A stretch of 39,646 nucleotides of DNA from JAIPEI01 sp964443135 (GCA_964443135.1 CAYUBQ010000035.1:1-39646), one strand, 5' to 3'. Positions 1-8,425 are shown, counted from the stretch's first letter. Notes: a model not told the origin generated them from the letters alone. Numbers and translations are program-made.

Positions 1-1013
1 TTGTGCAGGTTCTCCATGCCCAGGTGGACGCAGCCCGGTCCGGTGGTCTCGCTCAAGCCGTAGTTGGTGTCGTAGTTGTGGTGCGGGAACACGTTTTTCC
101 AGTTCCTGATCAGGCTCGGAGGCACGGGCTGGGCCCCGATGTGCATGAGGTGCCACTGGTCCAGCTGGTAGTCGGACAGCTGGACGTCGCCGTTCTCGAC
201 GGCGATGAGGATGTCCTGGGCCCAGGGCACCAGCAGCCAGACGATGGTGCCCTTTTCCTCGGATACGGCCTCCAGAATCCACTCCGGCTTGATCCCCTTG
301 AGGATGACGGCCGGCGCGCCCACGATGAAGTTGCCGAACCAGTGCATCTTCGCACCCGTGTGGTAGAGCGGAGGGATGCAGATGAAGTTGTCCTCGTGGG
401 TCTGGTTGTGATGCCGGTTCTCGACGATGCAGGAGAACTCCAGGTTTCGGTGGGTGAGGAGAATCGGCTTGGGCTGCCCCGTGGTGCCGCTCGTGAAGTA
501 GAGCGCCGCCTCGTCCAGGATGGAAAGGGGCACCTCGGGATCCTCGGGAGTGCCGTCCGCCAGGAACCCTTCGTACGGCTCCGCGTAGTCCGGCTTCAGC
601 TCGTCCGGGCCCACGAAGACGAAGGTCTCCACCCCGGGGATGTCCGAGCGGATGGCGTCGACCCGGTCGACGAACTCCTCGCCGAAGAGGAGGGCCTTTC
701 CCTCGGCAATGTCGATGCAGTATCGGATGTCGTCCGCGAGGAATCGGAAGTTCAGGGGCACCGCCCAGGCGCCGGTCCGCAGGATGCCGAAGTAGGCCGG
801 CAGCCACTCCAGGCAGTTCATCATCAGGTGAACCACCTTGTCTCCCTTTCCGACACCGCGGGCCGTCAGGGCGGTGGCGACCCGGTTGGCCTGCTCGTCG
901 AACTCCTTCCAGGTGATCTCACGTCTCAGGTTCTTCGCCGGCTCCCGCTCCACGAGAGCCACCTCATCCCCATACATCCTGGCATTGCGCGCCAGTATCT
1001 CCGTGACGATCAT
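1..1013 (-). CDS. AMP-dependent acyl-CoA ligase, N-terminal part, cut by window edge
   Basis: Member of the ANL adenylate-forming superfamily, which activates a carboxylic acid as acyl-AMP and then acyl-CoA. The frame reads from ATG 1013 (MIVTEILARNARMYGDEVAL) without a stop to the left edge, giving 337 codons of a family normally 500-550 residues long. The phosphate-binding loop YFTSGTTGQPKP lies near residue 167-178, and NYGLSETTGPG, the adenine-binding motif, is near the cut. A GGAGG box sits 5 nt before the ATG and a TTGACA box lies further upstream. The substrate cannot be read; medium- or long-chain fatty acid or an aromatic acid are all possible. It is not the same gene as the longer ligase at 6614-8419, from which its N-terminus differs clearly. 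The C-terminal domain with the catalytic lysine lies outside the window. Confidence 0.9.
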   Translation of the reverse strand, partial: MIVTEILARNARMYGDEVALVEREPAKNLRREITWKEFDEQANRVATALTARGVGKGDKVVHLMMNCLEWLPAYFGILRTGAWAVPLNFRFLADDIRYCIDIAEGKALLFGEEFVDRVDAIRSDIPGVETFVFVGPDELKPDYAEPYEGFLADGTPEDPEVPLSILDEAALYFTSGTTGQPKPILLTHRNLEFSCIVENRHHNQTHEDNFICIPPLYHTGAKMHWFGNFIVGAPAVILKGIKPEWILEAVSEEKGTIVWLLVPWAQDILIAVENGDVQLSDYQLDQWHLMHIGAQPVPPSLIRNWKNVFPHHNYDTNYGLSETTGPGCVHLGMENLH

Positions 1014-1049
1014 ACGCCCCTCCGAAGCTATATTTTAGCTACAATGGAA

Positions 1050-1078
1050 CGTGTAGCCGAAGGCCCGGGAACTGTCAA
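1050..1078 (-). promoter_or_regulatory. sigma70-like promoter of the acyl-CoA ligase
   Basis: On the minus strand a perfect -35 TTGACA (1073-1078) is followed after 17 nt by TACACG (1050-1055), a poor -10. Transcription would start about 30 nt before the ATG at 1013. The good -35 and spacer support it; the weak -10 keeps confidence low. Confidence 0.4.
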
Positions 1079-1204
1079 GAAAATTTGCAGACAGCGTGAG
1101 TGGATGCGCATTGCCGTCGGGAAACGGGTCGGCCCTGCGGACCGGGGGGGTCGCCCGTCCCGCGGCGGGCTGCAGGAGAGAGGTCCGGTGAAGGCGGCGG
1201 GCGG

Positions 1205-1885
1205 CTACTCGAGCAACCCCCGGGTAAACGGGAGAAAGGGGGAGTCGGGATAGTCCCCGGCAAGCGTTTCCTGCGTCTCCCGGGCCTTTTCCATCTGCCC
1301 TTTCAGCCGGTAGAGACGGACGAGACGGACCAGGGCCTGGTCGCGCGGGAAGGTTTCCGCGCTCTCTGCGAGCGGCCGGAGCTCCTGAACGGCGGACTCG
1401 TAGTCCTGCCTGGCCTCGTGGCAGGCGGCCAGGGCCAAGCCGGCCATGGTCACGTAGGCCGCTTTCTCACGGTTCTCCTCCCGAAACGCCCGATAGAGCG
1501 AGATCGCCTCGTCCACCTTGCCCTGCTGGAAACGCAAGCGGGCCAGCTGGGGCAGGGCCAGGTCGCTCACCCGGGCCAGGCCGTAGTCCGCCCTCACCTG
1601 CTCGAACAGCTCGGCCGGGAGCTCGGGGGACGTGATCTCCGCCCCGGAGGCCTCGACCTTGCGAAGCTCGGAGTAGGCCTTGTTGTAAGCCTCCTGGCCT
1701 TTCGTATCTTCGTAACCCAGGTACCACGTGACACCGAGATAGCCGAGGAGAAGCACGACCACCACCACCCCGGCGTAGATGAACGCCTGGGCGTGTTCCC
1801 GGACGTAGGCCACGGCACGCTCACTGAACGTCATGAACTCGTCCGGCCCCTTGAGGAGCTGTTTCCTGCTGATCTTCTTGGCCAT
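1205..1885 (-). CDS. YfgM-like membrane-anchored TPR protein
   Basis: A 226-residue protein with a basic N-terminus, one transmembrane segment at about residues 35-57 (rich in V and L) and a soluble C-terminal part made of helical TPR-like repeats. This matches the tetratricopeptide repeat-like family PF09976 (YfgM/YtfP type), whose E. coli member YfgM is an inner-membrane accessory of the SecYEG translocon and of periplasmic chaperones. Here the topology is N-in, C-out by inference. The start MAKKISRKQ is chosen because GAGGA lies about 10 nt upstream and the length fits the family. It stands alone, with about 190 bp before the next gene downstream. A role in secretion-linked protein quality control is family knowledge, not shown by the neighbours. 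Confidence 0.75.
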   Translation of the reverse strand: MAKKISRKQLLKGPDEFMTFSERAVAYVREHAQAFIYAGVVVVVLLLGYLGVTWYLGYEDTKGQEAYNKAYSELRKVEASGAEITSPELPAELFEQVRADYGLARVSDLALPQLARLRFQQGKVDEAISLYRAFREENREKAAYVTMAGLALAACHEARQDYESAVQELRPLAESAETFPRDQALVRLVRLYRLKGQMEKARETQETLAGDYPDSPFLPFTRGLLE

Positions 1886-1976
1886 GTGTGCAAATCCTCA
1901 ATCAGGTCGCAACCAGCCCGATGGCTTCAGATCCGCCCGCCCCCGGAATGTCCATGGACGACCACCTTTCCGGCGG

Positions 1977-2005
1977 CGGGTGAGCGGCTTTTTGCGAATC
2001 CGTCA
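1977..2005 (-). repeat. 29-bp interspersed repeat, copy 1
   Basis: On the minus strand the unit begins TGACGGATTCGCAAAAAG and ends CCGCTCACCCG. It matches the copy at 2101-2129 at 26 of 29 positions. It looks like a REP-type intergenic element; no further copies were noticed elsewhere in the window. Confidence 0.6.
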
Positions 2006-2100
2006 GTCCTCGAGAGAGTGGGGATTTCTGAGTAACAAATGGCCCCGTGGGAGTCAAGGCAAAAACCCGGCCGGAGCCGCCCCCGCCTGGCCCGTTTCTT

Positions 2101-2129
2101 CGCGTGAGCGGTTTTTTGCGAATGCGTCA
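2101..2129 (-). repeat. 29-bp interspersed repeat, copy 2
   Basis: Second copy in the same orientation, 124 bp from the first. Differences from copy 1 are C for G at position 6, A for G at 18 and G for C at 27, counted along the minus strand. The core ATTCGCAAAAA is unchanged. Confidence 0.6.
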
Positions 2130-2196
2130 AATGGGACAGCGTCGCAAAAGGCCCGAAGCCTCGAGATCTGCCCACGGCATCTCAACAGGTTACGAG

Positions 2197-2217
2197 GCGT
2201 TGCCGAAGGCGGAACGC
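2197..2217 (-). terminator. bulged hairpin after DUF362 gene
   Basis: GCGTT-g-CCG aagg CGG-AACGC forms an 8-bp stem with one bulged base and a 4-nt loop, starting 17 nt after the stop codon at 2235. There is no T-run, so intrinsic termination is only a possibility. Confidence 0.3.
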
Positions 2218-2234
2218 TCAAAGCCCCGAGTCCG

Positions 2235-3539
2235 TCACGCCGTGAAAAACGACGTGTCGAACTCCGACTTTCCCTCGTAGCGCTTGTTCAGACTGTGCCG
2301 GAACGACATGAGCGCGGACTCGTCCGCCTCGATACCGCACGACCTCAGGGCGTCCATCATGGCGTCGATGCCCGGAGGGCACCCCTCGACGAGCACGGCC
2401 TCCCGGATTCCCGATGCCTTTCGGTTCGCCTTGATCATGCAGTTGCCCACCAGCACCGTCTTGCCCGCCGTCCCGGAAGGCTCCGCCGCCTTTCCCGTGA
2501 GGATTTCGATCTCGTTGAAGGGCTCCCCCCGGTAGGCCGCCATGATCATGACCAGGATGGGGCTGTACAGACCGGAGCAGCCCGTGCAGAGGGTGGCGTC
2601 GTACTTGGGCAGCCGGACGCCCCGAACGCCCAGCCGGTCCCACGCCCGCGGGCCCGTGTCGTCCTCCCGCCACGTGTTGTCCCACTCGAGCGGCCTCCGA
2701 ACGGAACCGACGTCGTCCCCGGCCGGGAGCAGACCCTCCGCGTCCGTGGAGCGCCCCTGCCTCTCGGCGCAGAGACGGAGGTGGGGAACCCCGGCCGGAT
2801 CGAAGCCGGCCACTGCGGCCCCGACCAGATCGGCGGAGAGGGGGTCGGTCGACCCGACCAGCACGTCCATCCGGACGGCCCTGCCCGTGTAGAACGGTCC
2901 CTTTTCCAGGCCGTAGATGCCGTCGATCACGGTCAGGTCCGGCGTCAGCTTCTCCACGAACCGGGCGAGATAGCCGTCCAGGCCGCCGTCGGCGGCGTGG
3001 CAGGCCTTGCGGCTTTTCATGGAGAGGCAGCCCTTGAGGTTCTTCAACCCCAGGGACAGGATCGCCTGGTTGTGTGTCTTCAGAACGGGCATGTTGACGA
3101 GCACGTCCGCCGAGAGGGCGGGCTCGGAGATCTCCAGGGTGTAGTCCCCGAAATCCTCGCCACTGAACGGCTCCCGGTGGAGGTCCAGGAGCCGGACCCC
3201 GTACCGCTTCACGAGCTCGCCGTACCCCAGCGCCTCGAACACTTCCGCCGTGGGCACGCCGAAGTTCTTCCCGTAGACGGACCCCTCGCCGATGGTGATG
3301 GACTCGACCCCGTGCTCCTTGAGGAGGAGCACCATGTCGTGCACGAGACGGGTGGTGGTCACCACGCCGTAGAGGGGCATGGGGAAGCTGTCGTCCAGGG
3401 CGACCAGGTTGGGCTTGATGAAGGTCCGGTCGCCGGCGTCGAGCCCCTTCAGCCCGCCGCACTTCTCGACCAGGGACCTCAGGGAGCCGGGGGACGACCC
3501 ATAACGGGCGATGCCTGCAATGCGGTTTTTCTGTTTCAC
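2235..3539 (-). CDS. DUF362 domain protein
   Basis: A 434-residue protein of the DUF362 family (PF04015). The family hallmark, a KTH followed by KNLKGCLSMKSRK, is present (NMPVLKTHNQAILSLGLKNL near residue 165). Further on the protein has CTGCSGLY, a single CxxC reminiscent of the ferredoxin motif that many DUF362 proteins carry, but not a full [4Fe-4S] set. GTG at 3539 (MKQKNRIAGIARYG) is preferred over the ATG at 3572: it has GAGG just upstream, whereas the ATG lies inside a perfect GC-rich hairpin and lacks a ribosome binding site. The biochemical role of the family is unknown. The nearest gene on the same strand is the small coiled-coil protein upstream, which ends 110 bp away, so the two need not be co-transcribed. 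Confidence 0.85.
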   Translation of the reverse strand: MKQKNRIAGIARYGSSPGSLRSLVEKCGGLKGLDAGDRTFIKPNLVALDDSFPMPLYGVVTTTRLVHDMVLLLKEHGVESITIGEGSVYGKNFGVPTAEVFEALGYGELVKRYGVRLLDLHREPFSGEDFGDYTLEISEPALSADVLVNMPVLKTHNQAILSLGLKNLKGCLSMKSRKACHAADGGLDGYLARFVEKLTPDLTVIDGIYGLEKGPFYTGRAVRMDVLVGSTDPLSADLVGAAVAGFDPAGVPHLRLCAERQGRSTDAEGLLPAGDDVGSVRRPLEWDNTWREDDTGPRAWDRLGVRGVRLPKYDATLCTGCSGLYSPILVMIMAAYRGEPFNEIEILTGKAAEPSGTAGKTVLVGNCMIKANRKASGIREAVLVEGCPPGIDAMMDALRSCGIEADESALMSFRHSLNKRYEGKSEFDTSFFTA

Positions 3540-3562
3540 GATCCTCGTCCCCCAAAAGGAAT

Positions 3563-3581
3563 CCGGGCCCATCGGGCCCGG
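3563..3581 (-). terminator. perfect GC hairpin with short T-rich tail
   Basis: CCGGGCCC and GGGCCCGG form a perfect 8-bp stem around a 3-nt loop. On the minus strand it is followed by ATTCCTTTT, so it could end transcripts of the small gene at 3649-3870. It also sits 24 nt before the preferred DUF362 start, where it could instead act as an operator or leader hairpin. Confidence 0.45.
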
Positions 3582-3648
3582 CTCGGTTGAACTCGTGGAA
3601 AGGGCTTCAATCGCTCGCCCCCTGTGGAAGGACCTTCCCCGGGGCCCC

Positions 3649-3870
3649 CTACCCCCCGTGCTGAAAAGCGCCGGAATTCAGGATGCATCGATCCTGCTCC
3701 TTTTCCAGCTCGTTGATCCGCCTTCTCATTTCTTTGAGCTCCTCGTCCTTGGCGCGCAGCTCCGCATCATTTTTGCAGGGCCGGAACTCCAGCTTGGCGT
3801 TCTTCTTTTTCAGCCGCTTGATCTCCTTGCGAAGGGCCTTGAGCTTCTTTTTCGTCTGCTTGTCGATCAT
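3649..3870 (-). CDS. small charged coiled-coil protein
   Basis: A 73-residue frame, MIDKQTKKKLKALRKEIKRL onward, very rich in K, E and R with hydrophobic residues spaced in heptads, so almost all of it is predicted coiled coil. No family is recognised. The start has only a weak GGACC-like ribosome binding site. Low-complexity charged frames can be chance products, but the AT-rich promoter-like stretch upstream and the very different codon choice (many AAG and GAG, few GGC) support a real gene. It could be a structural or adaptor protein; nothing in the neighbours shows a partner. Confidence 0.5.
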   Translation of the reverse strand: MIDKQTKKKLKALRKEIKRLKKKNAKLEFRPCKNDAELRAKDEELKEMRRRINELEKEQDRCILNSGAFQHGG

Positions 3871-4010
3871 GGCGGCGGTCCACAGGTTCGAATGACTCGA
3901 CAGAGGAGGTCACTCTCGAGGGCGGAAGAGGAAAGATCGGTCGAAAACCCGTCATTCCATAATACAAATGCAGCAAAAATGCAAGCCTTTGAACACCCGG
4001 GCCCTTCCGT

Positions 4011-4400
4011 CTACGGCCCTTCGCTTCCGCGCTTTGACCTCTCGGTCTCCGTCACCACCGACCGCACCGCCCGACCCAGGGAGTACCAGAGGGTCAGGAG
4101 GGTCCGCGTCCCCGCCTCGAACAGGACCTCGGTGGTCCCGCTCGGGGCCGATCCGTCCGGCTTCCTGCCGGAGGACCCGGAGGCCGGGCGAGCCCCCTCC
4201 CGCTCGAGGTGACGCTTCAGGGTCTCGTAGGCGACGTTCAACTGCTTGGACTTCTCCTCGGCCCGGCGCCTCAGCACCGGGTCCCCGGAGAACCGGTCCG
4301 GGTGCCACACCCGCACCAGCTCCCGGTAGGACCGGCGGGCCTCCTCCAGGGAGACGCCCTCCGGCAGCTCGAGGAGCTGCAGGCTGCGCCTGACGTCCAT
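4011..4400 (-). CDS. J-domain (DnaJ-like) protein
   Basis: A 129-residue protein whose first 65 residues form a J-domain: MDVRRSLQLLELPEGVSLEE, then helix II and the invariant HPD (VWHPDRF, around residue 32), then helix III with KQLNVAYETLKRH. J-domains stimulate the ATPase of DnaK-type chaperones. The C-terminal 60 residues are not a known DnaJ module and have a moderately hydrophobic stretch (LFEAGTRTLLTLWYSLG). The start at 4400 overlaps the last base of the yhbY stop (TGATG), and GGAGGAG lies about 9 nt upstream, so the two genes are translationally coupled. It is a specialised co-chaperone rather than DnaJ itself, which is about 370 residues. Confidence 0.8.
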   Translation of the reverse strand: MDVRRSLQLLELPEGVSLEEARRSYRELVRVWHPDRFSGDPVLRRRAEEKSKQLNVAYETLKRHLEREGARPASGSSGRKPDGSAPSGTTEVLFEAGTRTLLTLWYSLGRAVRSVVTETERSKRGSEGP

Positions 4401-4759
4401 CAACGAGTCTCCTCCCCCGGCCTCTCCCGGCCGTCTCCGGCCGCCCCCGGCCGCTCGGGGAGCCGGACCTTGCGTTTCTCCGGATCGGCGTGACGCCTGA
4501 AAAAGAGGCCCGTGTGTCCGATCATCCCCATGAGCTCGCAACGGACCTTTTCTTCGAGGGTCCGGGCCACGGCCTGCTTCTCGTCCTTCTCCTCGAGATC
4601 CACGAACTTCACCTTGATGAGCTCGTGGCCCTCCAGCGCCCGGTCGACCGCCCGGACCAGGGCCTCTGTGACCCCCTTCCGACCCACCTGCACCACGGGT
4701 TTCAGCCGGTGGGCAAGCCCTCTAAGGTGCGCACGCTCGAACCCTTTCAAACGTCCCAT
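4400..4759 (-). CDS. yhbY: YhbY family (CRS1-YhbY domain) RNA-binding protein
   Basis: A 119-residue protein with a CRM/CRS1-YhbY fold: MGRLKGFERAHLRGLAHRLK, then PVVQVGRKGVTEALVRAVD, where the VGRKG loop matches the family GxxG-type motif, then the strand HELIKVKFVD and the GHTGLFFRR end. YhbY-type proteins associate with pre-50S ribosomal particles. ATG 4759 is chosen over a GTG eight codons earlier because GGAG stands 5 nt before it. The C-terminal 25 residues after the domain are charged and probably disordered. It lies 40 bp after glnS and overlaps the J-domain gene, so the three form an operon around translation and folding. Confidence 0.85.
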   Translation of the reverse strand: MGRLKGFERAHLRGLAHRLKPVVQVGRKGVTEALVRAVDRALEGHELIKVKFVDLEEKDEKQAVARTLEEKVRCELMGMIGHTGLFFRRHADPEKRKVRLPERPGAAGDGRERPGEETR

Positions 4760-4799
4760 GCCGTCTCCGTCTCGACCGTCCACCGGCCGGCCGTTCCGA

Positions 4800-6503
4800 T
4801 CACCCTTTCCCGGCCTGGGCCTTTTCGATCTTGGCCCACGAGTCCCGGAGGGGAACGGTGCGGTTGAACACCGGCCGGCCGGGCCCCGAGTCCCGGGTGT
4901 CCACGCAGAAGTATCCCAGCCGTTCGAACTGGCAGCGATGACCCGGCACGGCGTCCGCCAGGCCCGGCTCCACCGGACAGGCCGGCAGGACCTCCAGGGA
5001 ATCGGGGTTCAGGAGCGACTTGAAATCCTCTCCTTCGGAGAGGTCCGCGGGGTTCGGTCGATTGAAGAGGCGGTCGTACAGCCGGACCTCGCACTCGACG
5101 GCGTGCCGGGCGGACACCCAGTGGATCGTTCCCCTCACCCTTCTCCCGTCGGGCGCGTTCCCTCCCCGGGTCTCCGGGTCGTAGGTGCATCGGAGCTCCG
5201 TCACCTCCCCGGTCTCCCCGTCCTTCACCATCTCCCGGCAGGTAATGAAGTAGGCGTACCGGAGCCGGACCTCCCTGCCCGGGGCCAACCGGAAGAACTT
5301 TCTCGGCGGGTCCTCCCGGAAGTCGTCCCGCTCGATGTAGAGCTCTCGCGAGAACGGGACCGGCCTGGTGCCCATGGAGGGGTCCTCGGGGTTGTTCACG
5401 GCCTCGAGCTCCTCCACCCGGTCCTCCGGATAGTTCTCGATGACCACCTTGAGGGGGTTGAGCACCGCCATGACCCGGGGCGCCGTCCGGTTCAGGTCCT
5501 CCCGGACGCTGTACTCCAGCAGGGAGAGATCCACCGTGCTCGCCTTCTTGGCCACCCCGATCCGCTCGCAGAACGACCGGATGGAAGCGGGAGTGTACCC
5601 GCGCCTCCTGAGACCGCTGACGGTGGGCATCCTCGGGTCGTCCCAACCGCTCACGTATCCTCCACGCACGAGCTCCAAGAGCTTCCGCTTGCTCATGACC
5701 GTGTAGCTCAGGTTCAGCCGGGCGAACTCGATCTGCCGGGGGTGGAACACCCCCAGCTGCTCCAGGAACCAGTCGTACAGGGGCCGGTGGTCCTCGAACT
5801 CCAGGGTGCAGATGGAGTGGGTGATCCCCTCGAGGGAGTCGCTGAGACCGTGGGCGAAGTCGTACATGGGGTAGATGCACCATGCGTCCCCGGTGCGGTG
5901 GTGGGAGGCGTGCATGATGCGGTAGACGACCGGGTCGCGCAGATTCAGGTTGGGGGAGGCCATGTCGATCTTCGCACGGAGGACGTGCTCCCCTTCCTGG
6001 AACTCCCCTTTCCGCATGCGCTCGAACAGGTCGAGGTTCTCCTCGACGGACCGGTCGCGGAAGGGGCTCTCCTTTCCCGGCTCGGTGAGGGTGCCGCGGT
6101 GCTCGCGGATCTCGGCGGGGTTCAGGCTGTCCACGTAGGCCTTGCCGTCCCGGATGAGCTGGACGGCATAGGCATGGAGCGGCTCGAAGTAGTCCGAGGC
6201 ATAGAAGAGCCGGTCGTCCCAGTCGAAACCGAGCCACCGGACGTCCTCCTTGATGGACTCGACGTACTCCACCTCCTCCTTGGTCGGGTTCGTGTCGTCG
6301 AACCGGAGGTTGCAGCGCCCCCCGAACTCGCGGGCGAGCCCGAAGTTCAGGCAGATCGACTTGGCGTGGCCGATGTGCAGATAGCCGTTCGGCTCCGGCG
6401 GAAACCGGGTGTGAACGCGACCTCCGTTCTTGCCGTTCCGCACGTCCTCGTCGATGATGTTCCTGATGAAGTGCTGTCCTGGGGCCTTACCGGGATGGGT
6501 CAT
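4800..6503 (-). CDS. glnS: glutaminyl-tRNA synthetase
   Basis: A 567-residue class I aminoacyl-tRNA synthetase that charges tRNA(Gln) with glutamine. The signature PPEPNGYLHIGHAKS is at about residues 35-49 with HIGH at 43-46, and the KMSKS-type loop VMSKR is at 269-273. The typical GlnRS anticodon-binding beta-barrels follow to the C-terminus (FNRTVPLRDSWAKIEKA). Length matches bacterial GlnRS (about 555). The Asp in DDTNPTKE and the TYDP region near the acceptor-end pocket fit GlnRS rather than GluRS. The start MTHPGKAPGQHF has AAGGAGG 12 nt upstream, slightly long spacing. Its presence suggests direct Gln charging rather than only the GatCAB transamidation route. Confidence 0.96.
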   Translation of the reverse strand: MTHPGKAPGQHFIRNIIDEDVRNGKNGGRVHTRFPPEPNGYLHIGHAKSICLNFGLAREFGGRCNLRFDDTNPTKEEVEYVESIKEDVRWLGFDWDDRLFYASDYFEPLHAYAVQLIRDGKAYVDSLNPAEIREHRGTLTEPGKESPFRDRSVEENLDLFERMRKGEFQEGEHVLRAKIDMASPNLNLRDPVVYRIMHASHHRTGDAWCIYPMYDFAHGLSDSLEGITHSICTLEFEDHRPLYDWFLEQLGVFHPRQIEFARLNLSYTVMSKRKLLELVRGGYVSGWDDPRMPTVSGLRRRGYTPASIRSFCERIGVAKKASTVDLSLLEYSVREDLNRTAPRVMAVLNPLKVVIENYPEDRVEELEAVNNPEDPSMGTRPVPFSRELYIERDDFREDPPRKFFRLAPGREVRLRYAYFITCREMVKDGETGEVTELRCTYDPETRGGNAPDGRRVRGTIHWVSARHAVECEVRLYDRLFNRPNPADLSEGEDFKSLLNPDSLEVLPACPVEPGLADAVPGHRCQFERLGYFCVDTRDSGPGRPVFNRTVPLRDSWAKIEKAQAGKG

Positions 6504-6530
6504 GGATGTTCCCGCCCTCCTTGGATAGCA

Positions 6531-6561
6531 ACGCCCCGCGCCTGGGTGCGGCGCGGGGCGT
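6531..6561 (-). terminator. strong 12-bp GC hairpin between fadD-type gene and glnS
   Basis: ACGCCCCGCGCC, a 7-nt loop, and its exact complement GGCGCGGGGCGT form a perfect 12-bp stem. There is no T-run on either strand, so it may be a Rho-independent-like pause, an RNA stability element or a partial terminator. It lies 28 nt before the glnS start and could lower glnS expression from the upstream promoter. Confidence 0.55.
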
Positions 6562-6613
6562 GCGATGCAAAGGCTGCAAGAACCGTCGGCGGGGCTACCC
6601 GCGGACCGGCGGC

Positions 6614-8419
6614 TCATTGAGGATACATGCACTCGATCTCGTCGCAGTACTTCTCCTCGATCACCCGGCGCTTGCACTTGAGGGTCGGCGTGAGCTCGCC
6701 CGTCTGCTGGGTCCACTCGTCCGCGAGGAGGCAGAACTTCCGGATCTGCTCCGCCCGCGCGAACGGCCTCATGTACTTGTCGATCACCTTCTCGAAGAGG
6801 TGCTGGACCTTCTCGTCCTTCACCAGATCCTCGCGGCTCCCATAAGTCACGCCCACCTTGTCGGCCCACTTGGTGAGCTCCTCGAAGCTCGGCACGATGA
6901 GCGCGGAGAGGTAGCTCCTCCGGTCCCCGATCACGCTCACCTGCTCGACGAACCGGGATCCCTTGAGGGCGTTCTCGAGGTTCTGCGGGGAAATGTTCTT
7001 CCCGCCCGCCGTGACGATGATCTCCTTCTTCCTCCCGGTGATCATCAGGCACTGATCCTCGTCCACCTTGCCGACGTCGCCCGTGCAGAAGAACCCGTCT
7101 TCGGTCAGGACCTCCCGGGTGGCCTCCTCGTCCTTGTAGTAGCCGAGCATGACCTGGGGGCCTCGAATCAGGATCTCCCCGTCGCCCGCGATCTTGACCT
7201 CCGTGTCCTTCACCGGCGGCCCGACCGTTCCCGGCTTGATCATGCCGGGCCGGTTCACGTTGGTGACGGGCGTGGTCTCGGTCAGGCCGAAACCCTCCAG
7301 CACCGTGACCCCCATCCCGAGAAAGAACTCCGCGTCCGATACGGACAGGGGTCCCCCGCCGGAGACGGCGAACTTGAGCCGGTCCATGCCCAGGGCCGCC
7401 TTGAGCTTGGAGAAGATGAGCTTTTCCGCCAGGTCGTGCTTGCACTTGAACCAGCCCGCTCTCTCCTTCTCCTCACACACGTAGGAGAGGTTGTCCCTGG
7501 CCACGCCGATGGCCCAGCCGAACAGGCCGCGCTTGACCGGGGAGGCATCCCCCACCTTGCTCAGGATGCCGGCGTGGATCTTTTCGTAGAGCCTCGGCAC
7601 GCTGACGATGAGGGTCGGCCGGACCTCCACCATGTTCTCCTGGATCTTGGAGAAGTCCTCGGCAAAGTAGACCGTGGCCCCGATCCCGAGAGCGAGGTAG
7701 TAACCGGCGGTCCGCTCCAGGGAGTGGGAGAGCGGCAGGAAGGAGAGGAACACGTCGTCGTCGCCCAGGAGGTAGCTGAAGTCCTCCAGGATCTGGTGGA
7801 CGTTGGAGACGAAGTTTCCGTGGCTGAGCATGACGCCCTTGGGCGGGCCCGTGGTCCCGGAGGTGTAGATGATGGACGCGAGGTCCTGCGGGCGGATGGC
7901 CTTCAGCCTCCGCTCGAACTCCTTCCGGTTGTCCTGCTTCCGGCCTTCCTCCAGGGCCTCGGCGAAGCTGAGGACACCCTCCGGCTTCTCAACCCCCTCG
8001 TCCAGCACCACGATGGGGCCCAGCTCGGGGAGCCGGTCCCGCACCTTGACCACCTTCTCCAGGTGCTCCTGCGTGCCCACGAAGCAGATGCGGGACTCGG
8101 AGTGCTCCAGCACGTACTGGGCCTCCTCCGAGGAGTTCGTGGCGTAGATGGGCACGTTGGCCGCCCCCACGGAGAGGATCGCCAGGTCGACCACCCACCA
8201 CTCCCAGCGGTTCTGGGAGAACAGGGCCACGTTCTGCCCCGGCTCGATGCCCCTGGAGATGAGGAAGGAGCCGAGCGCCCGGACCATCTCGTCCATCTCG
8301 TTCCAGGAGATGTCCTGGTAACGGCCGTCCTTCTTGTAGCCCACGCAGGCCCGGTCGCCGTGCTTGGCCACCTGCGTCTGGAAGATCGTCGCCATGGAGT
8401 TCTCGTAATCGTTCTGCAA
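6614..8419 (-). CDS. fadD: long-chain fatty acid CoA ligase (AMP-forming)
   Basis: About 601 residues of the FadD15/ACSL-type AMP-forming ligases: activates long-chain fatty acids to acyl-CoA at the membrane. Motifs in order: IIYTSGTTGPPKGV (phosphate loop, about residues 183-196), SHSLERTAGYYLAL, VSGGGPLSVSDAEFF, GFGLTETTPVTNVN, FCTGDVGKVDEDQ and GRKKEIIVTAGGKNISPQ with the hinge region. TTG at 8419 (QNDYENSMATIF) is preferred: GGAGGT lies 6 nt upstream. The longer GTG start at 8476 falls inside the promoter spacer and has no ribosome binding site. It is followed by glnS after a strong hairpin. The symbol is used in the broad sense; chain-length preference is unknown. Confidence 0.92.
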   Translation of the reverse strand: MQNDYENSMATIFQTQVAKHGDRACVGYKKDGRYQDISWNEMDEMVRALGSFLISRGIEPGQNVALFSQNRWEWWVVDLAILSVGAANVPIYATNSSEEAQYVLEHSESRICFVGTQEHLEKVVKVRDRLPELGPIVVLDEGVEKPEGVLSFAEALEEGRKQDNRKEFERRLKAIRPQDLASIIYTSGTTGPPKGVMLSHGNFVSNVHQILEDFSYLLGDDDVFLSFLPLSHSLERTAGYYLALGIGATVYFAEDFSKIQENMVEVRPTLIVSVPRLYEKIHAGILSKVGDASPVKRGLFGWAIGVARDNLSYVCEEKERAGWFKCKHDLAEKLIFSKLKAALGMDRLKFAVSGGGPLSVSDAEFFLGMGVTVLEGFGLTETTPVTNVNRPGMIKPGTVGPPVKDTEVKIAGDGEILIRGPQVMLGYYKDEEATREVLTEDGFFCTGDVGKVDEDQCLMITGRKKEIIVTAGGKNISPQNLENALKGSRFVEQVSVIGDRRSYLSALIVPSFEELTKWADKVGVTYGSREDLVKDEKVQHLFEKVIDKYMRPFARAEQIRKFCLLADEWTQQTGELTPTLKCKRRVIEEKYCDEIECMYPQ

Positions 8420-8425
8420 CCGTCC

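Larger units (their letters stand above)
1886..2234. other. 349-bp intergenic region with repeats, no gene
   Basis: No frame here looks coding. The region contains two copies of a 29-bp direct repeat (1977-2005 and 2101-2129) and a short bulged hairpin just after the DUF362 stop codon. An open frame of about 80 codons across it on the minus strand reads through both repeats and has no ribosome binding site or family resemblance. Confidence 0.7.

Noticed and set aside
1100..2035. Long plus-strand frame over the TPR protein
   Set aside because: Mirror of the real minus-strand gene; no start signal and no family resemblance.
3880..3895. GGTTCGAAT resembling a tRNA T-loop
   Set aside because: No acceptor, D- or anticodon stems can be folded around it; it lies in a spacer upstream of the small coiled-coil gene.
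4512..6620. 700-codon open frame on the plus strand opposite glnS
   Set aside because: It runs antisense to a clear GlnRS gene, is rich in P, R, V, H and G as expected from GC-biased shadow frames, and has no recognisable domain or ribosome binding site.
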